A stretch of 64,000 nt of DNA from Demequina sediminicola. Lineage in GTDB: Bacteria; Actinomycetota; Actinomycetes; Actinomycetales; Demequinaceae. The stretch is from the NCBI RefSeq assembly GCF_000975055.1, contig NZ_BBRB01000003.1, positions 186,001-250,000 on the forward strand, in the 5' to 3' direction. The notes under the pieces are model-generated. The model saw nothing but the letters and a program-made list of their open reading frames with translations. It did no database searches and was not told where the DNA came from. Positions within the stretch are counted from its first letter, which is position 1, and the number at the start of each line of letters is the position of its first letter. The translations under genes were made by a program, and so were the position numbers. Positions 1-8,512 of the stretch are shown one piece after another.

Positions 1-700
1 AGGCTTCCTCAAACCTCAGACGGTCACGACCACGCTTCCAGTCATCGTCCGTGTCTGGCACATGAACCAACTGCAGCGCCTCGCGCAGGCCAGGAAGGTT
101 GCGCTCGGCGAGCAAAGCATCCGGGATCGGGTCGGCGACGTCCGTGGCCGTCAAGGGGTCAAGCACTGTCCGCACAGACCGGCCGATGCGCCACGTCGGC
201 ACCGCCGCCGATGCCGGATAGATCGGGATCGGACGTGAGGCTTCAAGCACGGCCTCATCTTCGCTCGCCGCATCGACGCCCACGATCAAGTAGTCCGGAT
301 GGGTGAGCTGACGTCGTCCCCGATACTCGCCCACCGTGCCAGTGAACAGGCCAGTCCGCCCAGCACGGAGCTTGTCCTCATGCATCCGCAGCACACCAGC
401 ACGCTTAGCGAAGAACGTCAGTTGCAACGTCGCCGAGCCATCCGTGACGATGGCCTCCAGCATCGCCCCGCCGCGCGATCGCATTGTGCGCACCTGAGAC
501 GACCGCACCTGAGCCATCACGGTGACGTGCTCGCCTACACGCAGAGCGCCGATGTCCGTCATCTCGCCGGGAGCGCCATAGCGGCGAGGGTAATGCCGGA
601 CGAGATCGCCGACACTCTCCAAGCCGAGCTTGCGTAGCCCACCCGCAGTCCGCGCACCCAGCACAGCCTTGAGCGGCTCCGCTAGCCGAGGCGAGTTCAT
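1..700 (-). CDS. recG: ATP-dependent DNA helicase RecG, N-terminal part (cut by window edge)
   Basis: RecG remodels stalled replication forks and Holliday junctions in the cytoplasm. The frame opens at the ATG at 700-698 and runs without a stop to base 1, giving about 233 residues. They match the RecG wedge/OB region: an N-terminal LKAVLGARTAGGLRKLGL-like helix-hairpin segment, then YPRRYGAPGEMTDIGAL, then a beta-rich part ending in GTVGEYRGRRQLTHPDY. The helicase motor lies outside the window. The start overlaps the stop of the DAK2 gene in an ATGA, so the two are translationally coupled. DAK2-recG adjacency is a common actinobacterial and firmicute arrangement, which supports the call. Downstream residues cannot be checked. 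Confidence 0.88.
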   Translation of the reverse strand, partial: MNSPRLAEPLKAVLGARTAGGLRKLGLESVGDLVRHYPRRYGAPGEMTDIGALRVGEHVTVMAQVRSSQVRTMRSRGGAMLEAIVTDGSATLQLTFFAKRAGVLRMHEDKLRAGRTGLFTGTVGEYRGRRQLTHPDYLIVGVDAASEDEAVLEASRPIPIYPASAAVPTWRIGRSVRTVLDPLTATDVADPIPDALLAERNLPGLREALQLVHVPDTDDDWKRGRDRLRFEEA

Positions 701-2214
701 GCAGCGCCTTCGGGGCCGCTCTCCACACCGATCAGCACCCCTGGGAAGTGATGCCCGCCGCGATACACATGCACATCCGCAAAGGGAGCCACCCCCGCCA
801 CTGACGTGCGAGCCGAGTCCGTCACCGCCTCCGCGACACCGTCCGCCAAGATCAGCGACACCACTTCTGTCTGGGAGGACACCAGAGAATCGATGTCCTC
901 ATCCAGCGCGTCACCCGTGCTGGAACCCACCACAGTTCGCTCGATCGCGGCAGCCATTTCTTCCTCAAGGTCCTGGCCAGGGGTCACAAGAGCGGCTGCC
1001 GCCACTGCAGACACGACATGAGCCTCATGCTGCGCATCGAGCACCGTGATGAACGGCTTCTTGCGGCGCTTCTGCGCCAGCTCAGCGGCTTCAGCACGGA
1101 GTCGCGGGTCGCCCGCAACGATGATCGCTGCAGCACCCGACGCATCCTTCACCGCGCGCTTCAACGCTCGCCGACTGATGGACTCCGGATCCGGCACCAC
1201 CAGCACCACAGCACCCGCGTCAGCCAGCGGCTCCGCCAACCCTGGGCATGCCGTCAGCGCCACCACTCCCGTCGATGCGCGGTCAGCGTCATGTCCCATC
1301 GTGATGTTGCGCACAATGATCTGACGAGCATGCGCCTCGATGCCCCGCACCACTGCATCATGCGGCACATCCGTGTGCACGTGTGCCTGCCACAACTCGT
1401 GTGCACCGGTAACGGCTACCGAGTCTCCGATAGTCTCAAGTTCGCCCGTCAAAGCATCGCGGATGTCATGCTCGTCACGAGCAACAAACATGACCTCATA
1501 GGCGCCACCGTGATGCTCGCGCAGGTCATCAGCCGACACGGTGAGGCCCTGATCGCGAACCTCCCACCGCACCTCGTCCACTCCAGCCAACGCATCCGGG
1601 CCCGCAATCGTCTCGGCGAGCATCTCCAACTGGAGCACCAGGCCGGCCGCACCGGCATCGACAACCCCGGCTTCATGCGCACTCGGCAACTGCTCATGGG
1701 TGCGCATGAGCGCCTCTCGCGCCGCCTCCACAGCCGCCACGACCGTCCTGTCGCGCGACGCACCCCCCGCAGCCTCGGCACGGGCATAGTTCGCAGCGCT
1801 ACGTGCCACGGTCAGGATGGTGCCCTCAACAGGGCTGCCGACCGCTCCATACGCCGAGTCTGCGGCTGCCTCCAAAGCGTCCGCAATGTGCGACGAAGAG
1901 GCCTTGGCCATCCCTCCGCGTGCATCAATCTTCGACAAAAAAGTGGTGAGGTACTGACTCAAAATGACACCCGAGTTGCCCCGTGCACCCAAGAGCGCCC
2001 CTCGAGTGAAAGCGGCAACGACTTCGCGGTGAGTAGCCGTTGCGGGGAGCTTCGCTACAGCACGATTACCCTCGCGTACCGTCAGGTACAGATTGGTGCC
2101 CGTATCGGCATCTGCCACGGGAAATACATTGATCGAGTCGAGCCGATCTCGCGCGCCCTTCATCGCCGCCGCACCGGTGGTCAGCCAGTGTCGCAAGTCG
2201 GTAGATTCGGCCAT
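697..2214 (-). CDS. DAK2 domain protein (FakA/DhaL-like kinase family)
   Basis: About 505 residues. Near the N-terminus it carries the nucleotide/metal-binding stretch NVFPVADADTGTN, the hallmark of DhaL/DAK2 proteins, followed by ARGNSGVILSQ and the GAAGLVLQLE region. A second half resembles the DegV-like C-terminal part of the FakA/YloV family. FakA of firmicutes phosphorylates fatty acids held by FakB; for actinobacterial members the substrate is not established, so only the family is called. The frame extends to a GTG at 2253, but the ATG at 2214 is preferred because it follows a GGGGAG motif and homology begins there. The gene overlaps recG by 4 bases and stands divergent from rpmB. Confidence 0.85.
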   Translation of the reverse strand: MAESTDLRHWLTTGAAAMKGARDRLDSINVFPVADADTGTNLYLTVREGNRAVAKLPATATHREVVAAFTRGALLGARGNSGVILSQYLTTFLSKIDARGGMAKASSSHIADALEAAADSAYGAVGSPVEGTILTVARSAANYARAEAAGGASRDRTVVAAVEAAREALMRTHEQLPSAHEAGVVDAGAAGLVLQLEMLAETIAGPDALAGVDEVRWEVRDQGLTVSADDLREHHGGAYEVMFVARDEHDIRDALTGELETIGDSVAVTGAHELWQAHVHTDVPHDAVVRGIEAHARQIIVRNITMGHDADRASTGVVALTACPGLAEPLADAGAVVLVVPDPESISRRALKRAVKDASGAAAIIVAGDPRLRAEAAELAQKRRKKPFITVLDAQHEAHVVSAVAAAALVTPGQDLEEEMAAAIERTVVGSSTGDALDEDIDSLVSSQTEVVSLILADGVAEAVTDSARTSVAGVAPFADVHVYRGGHHFPGVLIGVESGPEGAA

Positions 2215-2306
2215 CGCTCCCCAAGAGTTAGTCGCGTCCCCTGCGTGACGCACATGAATCTATGGTGTCATGGTGCTCTGACGAAGTGCGCTCTCCCACA
2301 CGGGGT

Positions 2307-2334
2307 TTGCTGTGGGTGGGTCAAGTCAGATACT
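2307..2334 (+). promoter_or_regulatory. probable rpmB promoter
   Basis: TTGCTG (2307-2312) and GATACT (2329-2334) are separated by 16 bases and lie about 85 bases before rpmB. This is a reasonable housekeeping-sigma promoter by eye. No experimental support is visible. Confidence 0.45.
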
Positions 2335-2419
2335 CTAGTGCGGTTGCCCGAACACCCGGGCTCGTAAATGTGGCGCTCCGCACAAGACGTGGACGCGCAA
2401 GACACCAAGGAGAACTATC

Positions 2420-2611
2420 GTGGCTGCCAACTGCGACGTCTGCGGCAAGGGACCTTCGTTTGGTCACTCCATCTCGCACTCGCACCGCCGCACCAAGCGT
2501 CGTTGGAACCCCAACATCCAGCGCGTTCGTGCAGTGGTTGCCGGAACCCCCAAGCGGGTCAACGTCTGCACCTCGTGCCTCAAGGCCGGTAAGGTGCAGC
2601 GCGCCGTCTAA
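2420..2611 (+). CDS. rpmB: 50S ribosomal protein L28 (zinc-ribbon type)
   Basis: L28 is a large-subunit ribosomal protein. The 63 residues begin [31 protein letters not shown], typical of bacterial L28, and contain two CxxC pairs (CDVC and CTSC) that form the zinc-binding C+ version. The GTG start at 2420 is fixed by an AAGGAG ribosome binding site at 2407-2412. Actinobacteria often carry C+ and C- paralogues controlled by Zur; this is a C+ copy, but no clear Zur site is seen near its promoter. A strong terminator follows. Confidence 0.97.
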   Translation: MAANCDVCGKGPSFGHSISHSHRRTKRRWNPNIQRVRAVVAGTPKRVNVCTSCLKAGKVQRAV

Positions 2612-2629
2612 GACGCACTGAACGAGAAC

Positions 2630-2662
2630 AGCGGGCGATCCCTCACGGGACGCCCGCTTTTT
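2630..2662 (+). terminator. rho-independent terminator of rpmB
   Basis: AGCGGGCG and CGCCCGCT pair around an inner TCCC/GGGA stem, followed by a T run. It sits 19 bases after the rpmB stop and before the convergent thiL stop. Confidence 0.9.
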
Positions 2663-2688
2663 CGTTGCCCCGACGCGAGTAGCAACCG

Positions 2689-3630
2689 CTATGACGAGAA
2701 ATGGTCCCATCCTGCATCGGCTGGCGCACGACCGTCAATCAGCAGCTCGCCATCTCCAGCCTCCACAGCACCGATGACGGTCCAGCCCGCAGGGACCGCA
2801 GACTCACGGGTGAAGCACGCAAGCATGTGGTGATCTTCACCGCCGCCGATCGCCCAGGACAAGGCATCCGCACCAAGCACCTGGGCGGTGAATGCGGCCG
2901 CCTCGTGCACCGGAATCAAGGCAGAATCCACCGAGAACCGCGCCTCAGAAGCGTGTGCCATCCGAACGCCATCGCGCCCCAGCCCGTCGGACAGATCCAT
3001 CATGGCCGTCGCGCCATGCAGGGCCGCCTCCAAGCCAGCCCCAATGCGCGGCTGCGGCCGCAAGAACAAGCTGATCGCATCCGGCGCATCGTTGCGGCCA
3101 GCGTCAAGCAATGCAAGCCCAGCCCGAGCCGCACCCAGCGCACCCGACACCGCGATGACATCCCCGGGAACGGCATCGGCTCGGGTCACCGGTTCAGTGC
3201 CATGAGTCTCCCCCAAGGCCGTCACCGCCACCACGATCTCCGACCCACCGGACAAGTCACCCCCCACAACACCCACGCCGTGCGGTTCACACGCTTCCCG
3301 AAGCCCGTCAGCGAGACCCATGACCCACTCGACATCCAAATCTTCCGGCATAGACAGGCATACCTCGAGCGCGGTGGGCACAGCGCCCATCGCATCAATG
3401 TCGGCAAGGTTCTGCATCGCAGCCCGCCAACCCACATCCTTGCCGGTGGACCATTGACGCTTGAAATGACGGTTCTCGACCAGCATGTCCGAGGAGACCA
3501 CCAAGAACCCGTCGACGGCCAGAACCGCAGAGTCATCTCCCGGGCCCAAGATGGTGGCATCGGTGTGGGGTAGCCGAGGTGCGAACAGCGCAATCAGCTC
3601 GTCTTCAGATAGGTCGCTCACACGAGTCAT
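2689..3630 (-). CDS. thiL: thiamine-monophosphate kinase
   Basis: ThiL phosphorylates thiamine monophosphate to thiamine pyrophosphate, the last step of cofactor synthesis. The 313 residues have the family landmarks: N-terminal LSEDELIALFAPRLP, the GPGDDSAVL magnesium/ATP loop, SSDMLVENRHFKR, NLADIDAMGAVP and GVGVVGGDLSGG, and a C-terminal DLSDGLGRDGVRMA motif. Length is normal. It converges on rpmB and is separated by only about 33 bases from the divergent DUF3515 gene. Vitamin biosynthesis genes for the earlier steps are not in the window. Confidence 0.95.
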   Translation of the reverse strand: MTRVSDLSEDELIALFAPRLPHTDATILGPGDDSAVLAVDGFLVVSSDMLVENRHFKRQWSTGKDVGWRAAMQNLADIDAMGAVPTALEVCLSMPEDLDVEWVMGLADGLREACEPHGVGVVGGDLSGGSEIVVAVTALGETHGTEPVTRADAVPGDVIAVSGALGAARAGLALLDAGRNDAPDAISLFLRPQPRIGAGLEAALHGATAMMDLSDGLGRDGVRMAHASEARFSVDSALIPVHEAAAFTAQVLGADALSWAIGGGEDHHMLACFTRESAVPAGWTVIGAVEAGDGELLIDGRAPADAGWDHFSS

Positions 3631-3663
3631 GGGAAGAGACTAACGACCATTACGCTTGAGCGT

Positions 3664-4128
3664 ATGCGCCGCCCCCTTTTGTCCACAGCACTGTGCACAA
3701 TCGCCGCGCTGGGACTGTCTGGATGCACCCACGCGCTCGTCGTTGACCCCGCTACCTACGCCTCGGACCCCACGTGCGCCGAAGTCATGCTCGCAATTCC
3801 GGAGATCGTCGGCGGGCTTGAACAACGTGGCACCACCTCCCAAGCGACCCAGGCGTGGGGCGACGAATACCCGATCGTGGCGCGCTGCGGCGTCGAGCCA
3901 CCCGGGCCCACCACAGAGCCGTGTCTGTCGATTGCAACAGCATCCGCTGACGTCGATTGGCTCGTGAGCGAAGACCCCGAGCAGTGGACAGCAGTGACAT
4001 TTGGCCGCTCCCCCGCACTCGAACTCACCGTTCCCAAGGTCAGAGCCGACGACGCGGTCTCAGAAGTCCTCGCAGCGATCTCCACCGCGGCAGCTCGGGC
4101 GCCCGTCAACAACCTCGAATGCAGTTGA
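3664..4128 (+). CDS. DUF3515 family lipoprotein
   Basis: A 154-residue predicted lipoprotein: short basic N-terminus, hydrophobic segment and lipobox LSGC at about residues 18-21. The rest is a small cysteine-containing domain (CAEVML, ARCGVEPPGP, PCLSIATASADVDWLVSED) typical of DUF3515, which in actinobacteria is regularly located between thiL and ddl. Function is unknown; position next to ddl hints at an envelope role, by inference only. The same frame stays open for about 40 codons after the stop and encodes a heptapeptide-like repeat (see the repeat entry). Confidence 0.8.
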   Translation: MRRPLLSTALCTIAALGLSGCTHALVVDPATYASDPTCAEVMLAIPEIVGGLEQRGTTSQATQAWGDEYPIVARCGVEPPGPTTEPCLSIATASADVDWLVSEDPEQWTAVTFGRSPALELTVPKVRADDAVSEVLAAISTAAARAPVNNLECS

Positions 4129-4176
4129 CGGACCCCACCTCAGTCGCTGCGAGCTAGTGGCGGCACGGATCCCGGC

Positions 4177-4239
4177 GAGCACGGCACCACTCCGCCCGAG
4201 CACAGCAACTCTCGACCCGAGCACGACACCGCGAGAACT
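4177..4239 (+). repeat. three imperfect 21-bp tandem repeats
   Basis: Units at 4177-4197, 4198-4218 and 4219-4239 each start GAGCAC and share scattered positions afterwards. They are in frame with the preceding DUF3515 gene and would read GEHGTTP-like heptapeptides, but lie beyond its stop codon, in the convergent gap before the ddl stop. Confidence 0.6.
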
Positions 4240-4247
4240 GACGAGAC

Positions 4248-5336
4248 CTAGCGCAGACCCAAAGGACGGTTCAGGGCTGTTTCCAGAAGGGTCTCGACCA
4301 GTTCTTCAAACTCAACTCCCCCAGCAGCCCACATGCGCGGGTACTGACTGGTGGGCGTGAAGCCTGGCATCGTGTTGATCTCGTTCACAGTGACGGTGCC
4401 GTCAGAGGCAAGGAACACATCGACACGGGCAAGCCCCTCGGCCCCCACAGCTCGGAACGCACGCAGCGAGATCCAACCAATCAGTGCGGTGGTCTCAGCA
4501 TCGAGATCGTCTGCCATGCGCAGTTCGACCGATGCCGCATCAAGGTACTTCGCCTCAAAGTCATAGAACTCGTGGTCACCGTGCGTGACGATTTCACTGG
4601 GCTGGGAAGCCACGACGGTGTCGGTACGCTCGAGCACCGCCGTTTCAATCTCGCGACCCACCATGGCCTGCTCAATCAGAACCTTGGGGTCATGCTTGAT
4701 GGCTTCCGCGATCGCTGCGGGAAGGTCAGCAAGATCCGCGACCTTAGAAATGCCCATGGAGGAGCCAGCACGAGCGGGCTTCACAAACACTGGCAGTCCC
4801 AGCGCACGCACGTCATCCATGCGCGCTTCAAGGCTGTCGCCACGCATCAGCGTGACGTCTGCGGCAACGGGCAACCCCGCATCGCGGAATGCGGCCTTCA
4901 TGAACTGCTTGTCCATCCCCGCAGCGGACGCCAGCACACCCGATCCCACGTAGCGGACATCGACGAGTTCAAGTGCCCCCTGGACAGTGCCATCCTCACC
5001 CCACGGGCCATGCAGCACAGGGAACACCACGTCAACGTGAGCCAGATCGTTGACCTGCCCTGCTTCAGTGATGACCCGCCACTGCGACTCGCCTGCATGG
5101 CGAGGCGGAAGCACCGTCTCACCGGCGTCAGAAACCACCGGCATCTTGCCGTCGCGGATCTGCCACGCTTCAGGATCATCGCTCACATGGACCCAGCGAC
5201 CCGCACCGGTGATGCCCACGGCCACAACGTTCCACTTGTCGCGATCAATCGCCCCAAGAACACCGCCTGCGGTGACGCACGAGACACCGTGCTCCGATGA
5301 GCGCCCTCCAAAGAGCACGACGACGGTGCGCAACAC
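4248..5336 (-). CDS. ddl: D-alanine--D-alanine ligase
   Basis: Ddl joins two D-alanines for the peptidoglycan stem peptide, using ATP, in the cytoplasm. The 362 residues show the ATP-grasp layout: VVVLFGGRSSEHGVSCVTAG at the N-terminus, FPVLHGPWGEDGTVQGALEL, VFVKPARAGSSMGISKV, and the C-terminal NEINTMPGFTPTSQYPRMW metal-binding motif. The GTG start at 5336 follows the gpsA stop directly and is preceded by GAGGTGG inside gpsA. It is the last gene of the murA-plsC-gpsA-ddl operon, linking cell wall and lipid precursor synthesis. Confidence 0.96.
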   Translation of the reverse strand: MLRTVVVLFGGRSSEHGVSCVTAGGVLGAIDRDKWNVVAVGITGAGRWVHVSDDPEAWQIRDGKMPVVSDAGETVLPPRHAGESQWRVITEAGQVNDLAHVDVVFPVLHGPWGEDGTVQGALELVDVRYVGSGVLASAAGMDKQFMKAAFRDAGLPVAADVTLMRGDSLEARMDDVRALGLPVFVKPARAGSSMGISKVADLADLPAAIAEAIKHDPKVLIEQAMVGREIETAVLERTDTVVASQPSEIVTHGDHEFYDFEAKYLDAASVELRMADDLDAETTALIGWISLRAFRAVGAEGLARVDVFLASDGTVTVNEINTMPGFTPTSQYPRMWAAGGVEFEELVETLLETALNRPLGLR

Positions 5337-6338
5337 TTACACCACCTCGGCTTTGCGGGGGCGTGACAGCAGGCTTGCGATCACTTCCGCAATGGGCTCC
5401 CCGTCGTGCAGCATGCGCACCACAGCGTCACAGATCGGCACGTCAACGCCGTGCTTGCGCGCCAGATCCTGGATCGACAGTGAAGTCTTGACGCCCTCAG
5501 ACGTACCGCCTGTACGTTCAAGTGCCTGGTCCAGTGTGAGGCCACGGCCGATGTGCGCGCCAAGCGTATGGTTGCGCGACAACGGCGAGGCACAGGTAGC
5601 GATCAAGTCACCCATGCCGGCGAGCCCGGAGAACGTGTCGGGGTTAGCACCGAGTGCAGTGCCCAAGCGGGTGATTTCTGCCAGGCCGCGCGTGATGACG
5701 GTGGCCGTGGTGTTGTGACCGAAGCCAAGGCCATCGGTGGCTCCCACGCCCACAGCAATGACATTCTTGAATGCGCCACACAGCTCCACGCCCACGACAT
5801 CGGTGTTCGTGTAGGGACGGAAATACGAGGACGCTGTCGCGTTCGCTACCAGCTCTGTGGCACGCGTGTCCACACCCGCGACAACCGTCGCGCACGGCTG
5901 CTTGGCCGCGATCTCGCGAGCCAGGTTGGGACCCGACACCACGGTCATACGTTCGGCAGGGATGTCCCACAACTCGGCCAACACATCGCTCATGCGTTCG
6001 TGTGACCCGACCTCGATGCCCTTCATCAGCGACACCACCACGGCAGCGGCCGGAATCAAGTGCTTCCACTGCGCAACGATTCCGCGCAACTTCTGCGCCG
6101 GCAACGCCACGACAACGATCTGTGCACCCTCAAGTGCCGCCTCAACATCGGTCGTGGCGCGAATGCCCTCCGGCAAGTCAAACCCAGGGAGGAACCGCTC
6201 ATTGCGGTGCTCAGAGTTGATCTGCTGCGCCACGTCGGCATCGCGACCCCACAACGTGACATCGGTGCCAGCGTCGGTCATGACCGCGGCGAACGTTGTT
6301 CCCCACGCGCCAGCACCAAGAACGGTGGCCTTCATCAT
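5337..6338 (-). CDS. gpsA: glycerol-3-phosphate dehydrogenase [NAD(P)+]
   Basis: GpsA reduces dihydroxyacetone phosphate to sn-glycerol-3-phosphate, the backbone for phospholipids. The 333 residues begin with the Rossmann motif VLGAGAWGTTFA, then contain SLMKGIE, the SGPNLAREIA motif, GVELCGAFKNVIAVGVG with the catalytic lysine region, and GLAGMGDLIATC with SRN. Length is normal for the family. The start overlaps the plsC stop by 4 bases (ATGA), and ddl follows with no gap. Its neighbour plsC uses the product of the pathway it feeds. Confidence 0.96.
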   Translation of the reverse strand: MMKATVLGAGAWGTTFAAVMTDAGTDVTLWGRDADVAQQINSEHRNERFLPGFDLPEGIRATTDVEAALEGAQIVVVALPAQKLRGIVAQWKHLIPAAAVVVSLMKGIEVGSHERMSDVLAELWDIPAERMTVVSGPNLAREIAAKQPCATVVAGVDTRATELVANATASSYFRPYTNTDVVGVELCGAFKNVIAVGVGATDGLGFGHNTTATVITRGLAEITRLGTALGANPDTFSGLAGMGDLIATCASPLSRNHTLGAHIGRGLTLDQALERTGGTSEGVKTSLSIQDLARKHGVDVPICDAVVRMLHDGEPIAEVIASLLSRPRKAEVV

Positions 6339-7054
6339 GAATCTTCCTTACTTGTCCGTGTGCGGGGGTCGAACGGGGTGGCAGGAGGCTCTTCTCCCCT
6401 GATGTCCGCGACCATCGAGATCAGCGTATCCATGATGCGGTCGGTGGCGCCGCGGAGCGTCTCGATATCGATAGGGCGATTGCGGAACTCATCAAGATTG
6501 ATGGGAGGACCGGCACGCACCACAATCTTCTTGCGCGGCCACGGGTGCAACTTCTTCCCGTGAGGGGCCAACAGTTCATGCGCTCCCCACTGCGCGACGG
6601 GCACCACGGGCACATGGTGTTCGAGTGCCATCCGTGCGGCGCCGGTGCGGCCCTTCATTGGCCACAGGTCGGGATCCTTGGTGAGGGTGCCCTCCGGAAA
6701 GATCGCGATCGAGTCGCCTCGCTGAAGGAGTTTGACGGCAGCGTCCACGGCGTCCTGAGCCTGCGCGGAGCCACGATGCACGGGCACCTGGTCGAGTTTG
6801 GTCAGCATCTTTCCTGCGACAGGGAGATCGAACAGTGACGCTTTCGCGAGGAAGTGCGGTGCATGGCCGTTGTCATACAGAAAGTGCGCAAACGTGAACG
6901 GATCTACGTATGTCGCGTGATTCGACACCGCGATAAAACCTTGATCCTGCGGCAGGTGCTCGCTTCCGGCCCAGTCACGCTTGGTGACGGCCAACATCAA
7001 AGGCTTGACGAGCGCCGCCGTGGCGCGCATGCCCGTGGGGATACGGGGCGCCAC
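6335..7054 (-). CDS. plsC: 1-acyl-sn-glycerol-3-phosphate acyltransferase family protein
   Basis: PlsC-type enzymes acylate lysophosphatidic acid at the membrane. The 239 residues contain the catalytic NHATYVD block (NHx4D motif), the substrate-binding FPEGT motif, and VPVVPVAQWGAHELL, in the usual order. The predicted start is a GTG at 7054, one base after the murA stop; an ATG eight codons later is an alternative. It is third-party coupled with gpsA by a 4-base overlap. Exact acyl acceptor specificity cannot be read from sequence. Confidence 0.9.
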   Translation of the reverse strand: MAPRIPTGMRATAALVKPLMLAVTKRDWAGSEHLPQDQGFIAVSNHATYVDPFTFAHFLYDNGHAPHFLAKASLFDLPVAGKMLTKLDQVPVHRGSAQAQDAVDAAVKLLQRGDSIAIFPEGTLTKDPDLWPMKGRTGAARMALEHHVPVVPVAQWGAHELLAPHGKKLHPWPRKKIVVRAGPPINLDEFRNRPIDIETLRGATDRIMDTLISMVADIRGEEPPATPFDPRTRTSKEDS

Positions 7055-7055
7055 G

Positions 7056-8366
7056 TCAGTCGATCACCGCACCCAGGTCAGTCAACTTGGCGCGGAAATT
7101 CTCGTATCCGCGGTCAATGATGCCGATGTTGGTCACCGTTGACGTGCCCTCGGCCGCGAGCGCCGCGATGAGGTAGGAGAATCCTCCGCGCAGGTCAGGA
7201 ACCTCGATCTCAGCAGCCTTCAGGGGCGTGGGACCAGAGATGACTGCGGAGTGTTTGAAGTTCAGCTGACCAAAGCGGCACTGCTTGTCTCCTAGGCATT
7301 CGCGGAACAGCTGGACTTGGGCGCCCATCTGATTCAGCGCGGCGGTGAAGCCGAGCCGGTTCTCGTAGACCGTCTCGTGGACGATGCTCAGGCCAGTTGC
7401 CTGCGTGAGCGCCACCACAAGCGGCTGCTGCCAGTCGGTCATGAACCCGGGGTGGACGTCCGTCTGGAGCGCAATGGGCTTCAGTGGGCCACCCGGGTGG
7501 AAGAAGCGGATGCCGTCGGGCTTGACCTCAAATCCGCCGCCAACCTTGCGGAACGTGTTGAGGAATGACCCCATGTGGCGTTGCTGGGCGCCGCGCGCGA
7601 AGATGTCGCCACCTGTGGCGAGCGCTGCAGAGGCCCAGGACCCCACTTCGATGCGGTCAGCCAGCGAGACGTGGTCGTAGCCCACCAGCGATGAGACACC
7701 CTCGATGGTGATAGAGCGGTCCGTATCCACGGAGATGATTGCGCCCATCTTTTGGAGGGTGTCGATCAAGTCCTTGATCTCCGGCTCCACTGCGGCATTG
7801 TGCAGCGTGGTGATGCCGTCTGCCATGACGGCAGTGAGCAACAACTGTTCGGTCGCACCGACGGACGGATAGCTCAGCTCGTGCTTGATGCCACGTAGTC
7901 CGTTGGGAGCACTCAGGTGCAGACCATCGGGCCCCTCCTCGACGACGGCACCAAACTTCTTGAGAATCTCAAGGTGGAAGTCGATGGGGCGGTCCCCGAT
8001 GCGACATCCACCAAGGTCAGGAATCACGGCCGTACCGAGGCGGTGCAGCAGTGGGCCGCACAGCAGGATGGGGATACGCGACGAGCCTGCGTGCTTCGCG
8101 ATGTCCACAGCATCCGCAGGAGTGAGGTCCGACGTGTCCATGACGACGACCCCTGAGTCGACGTCGTAGTTCACCTTCACACCGTGAAGAGAGAGCAGTG
8201 ACGCGACGATGTCGACGTCGAGGATTTTGGGTACGTTGCGGAGCGTTGAGGTGGTGGACCCCAGGAGTGCCGCCACCATGGCTTTGGAAACAAAGTTCTT
8301 GGCTCCACGCACGTGGACTTCGCCCTGAAGAGCACGCCCACCTGTCACACGAATCGAATCGGTCAT
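7056..8366 (-). CDS. murA: UDP-N-acetylglucosamine 1-carboxyvinyltransferase
   Basis: MurA transfers enolpyruvate to UDP-GlcNAc, the first committed step of peptidoglycan synthesis. The start chosen is the ATG at 8366 (MTDSIRVTGGRAL), preceded by AGGTG; the frame runs further upstream but without homology. The 436 residues contain RGAKNFVSKAM with the substrate-binding Lys/Asn and the active-site loop GGCRIGDRPIDFH with a cysteine near residue 121. The Cys form is normally fosfomycin-sensitive, unlike the Asp form of mycobacteria. It heads the murA-plsC-gpsA-ddl operon and diverges from the PfkB gene. Confidence 0.95.
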   Translation of the reverse strand: MTDSIRVTGGRALQGEVHVRGAKNFVSKAMVAALLGSTTSTLRNVPKILDVDIVASLLSLHGVKVNYDVDSGVVVMDTSDLTPADAVDIAKHAGSSRIPILLCGPLLHRLGTAVIPDLGGCRIGDRPIDFHLEILKKFGAVVEEGPDGLHLSAPNGLRGIKHELSYPSVGATEQLLLTAVMADGITTLHNAAVEPEIKDLIDTLQKMGAIISVDTDRSITIEGVSSLVGYDHVSLADRIEVGSWASAALATGGDIFARGAQQRHMGSFLNTFRKVGGGFEVKPDGIRFFHPGGPLKPIALQTDVHPGFMTDWQQPLVVALTQATGLSIVHETVYENRLGFTAALNQMGAQVQLFRECLGDKQCRFGQLNFKHSAVISGPTPLKAAEIEVPDLRGGFSYLIAALAAEGTSTVTNIGIIDRGYENFRAKLTDLGAVID

Positions 8367-8512
8367 GCACCTATCGTGCCTCATGTGCGCGAGGTCATGG
8401 AGCATCAGCCACCTCTTTCCACAGCGGTCACAGCGGAGAATCACGCATGTGAGCCGCCCTATTCTCCTCAAGGCGAACGGGCAGCACCGCCCATCAATGC
8501 AAGGATCGCTCT

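Noticed and set aside
1018-2367. Long plus-strand open frame opposite the DAK2 gene
   Set aside because: No homology-like motifs, and the minus strand carries a clear DAK2 protein. GC-rich DNA routinely leaves the complementary frame open.
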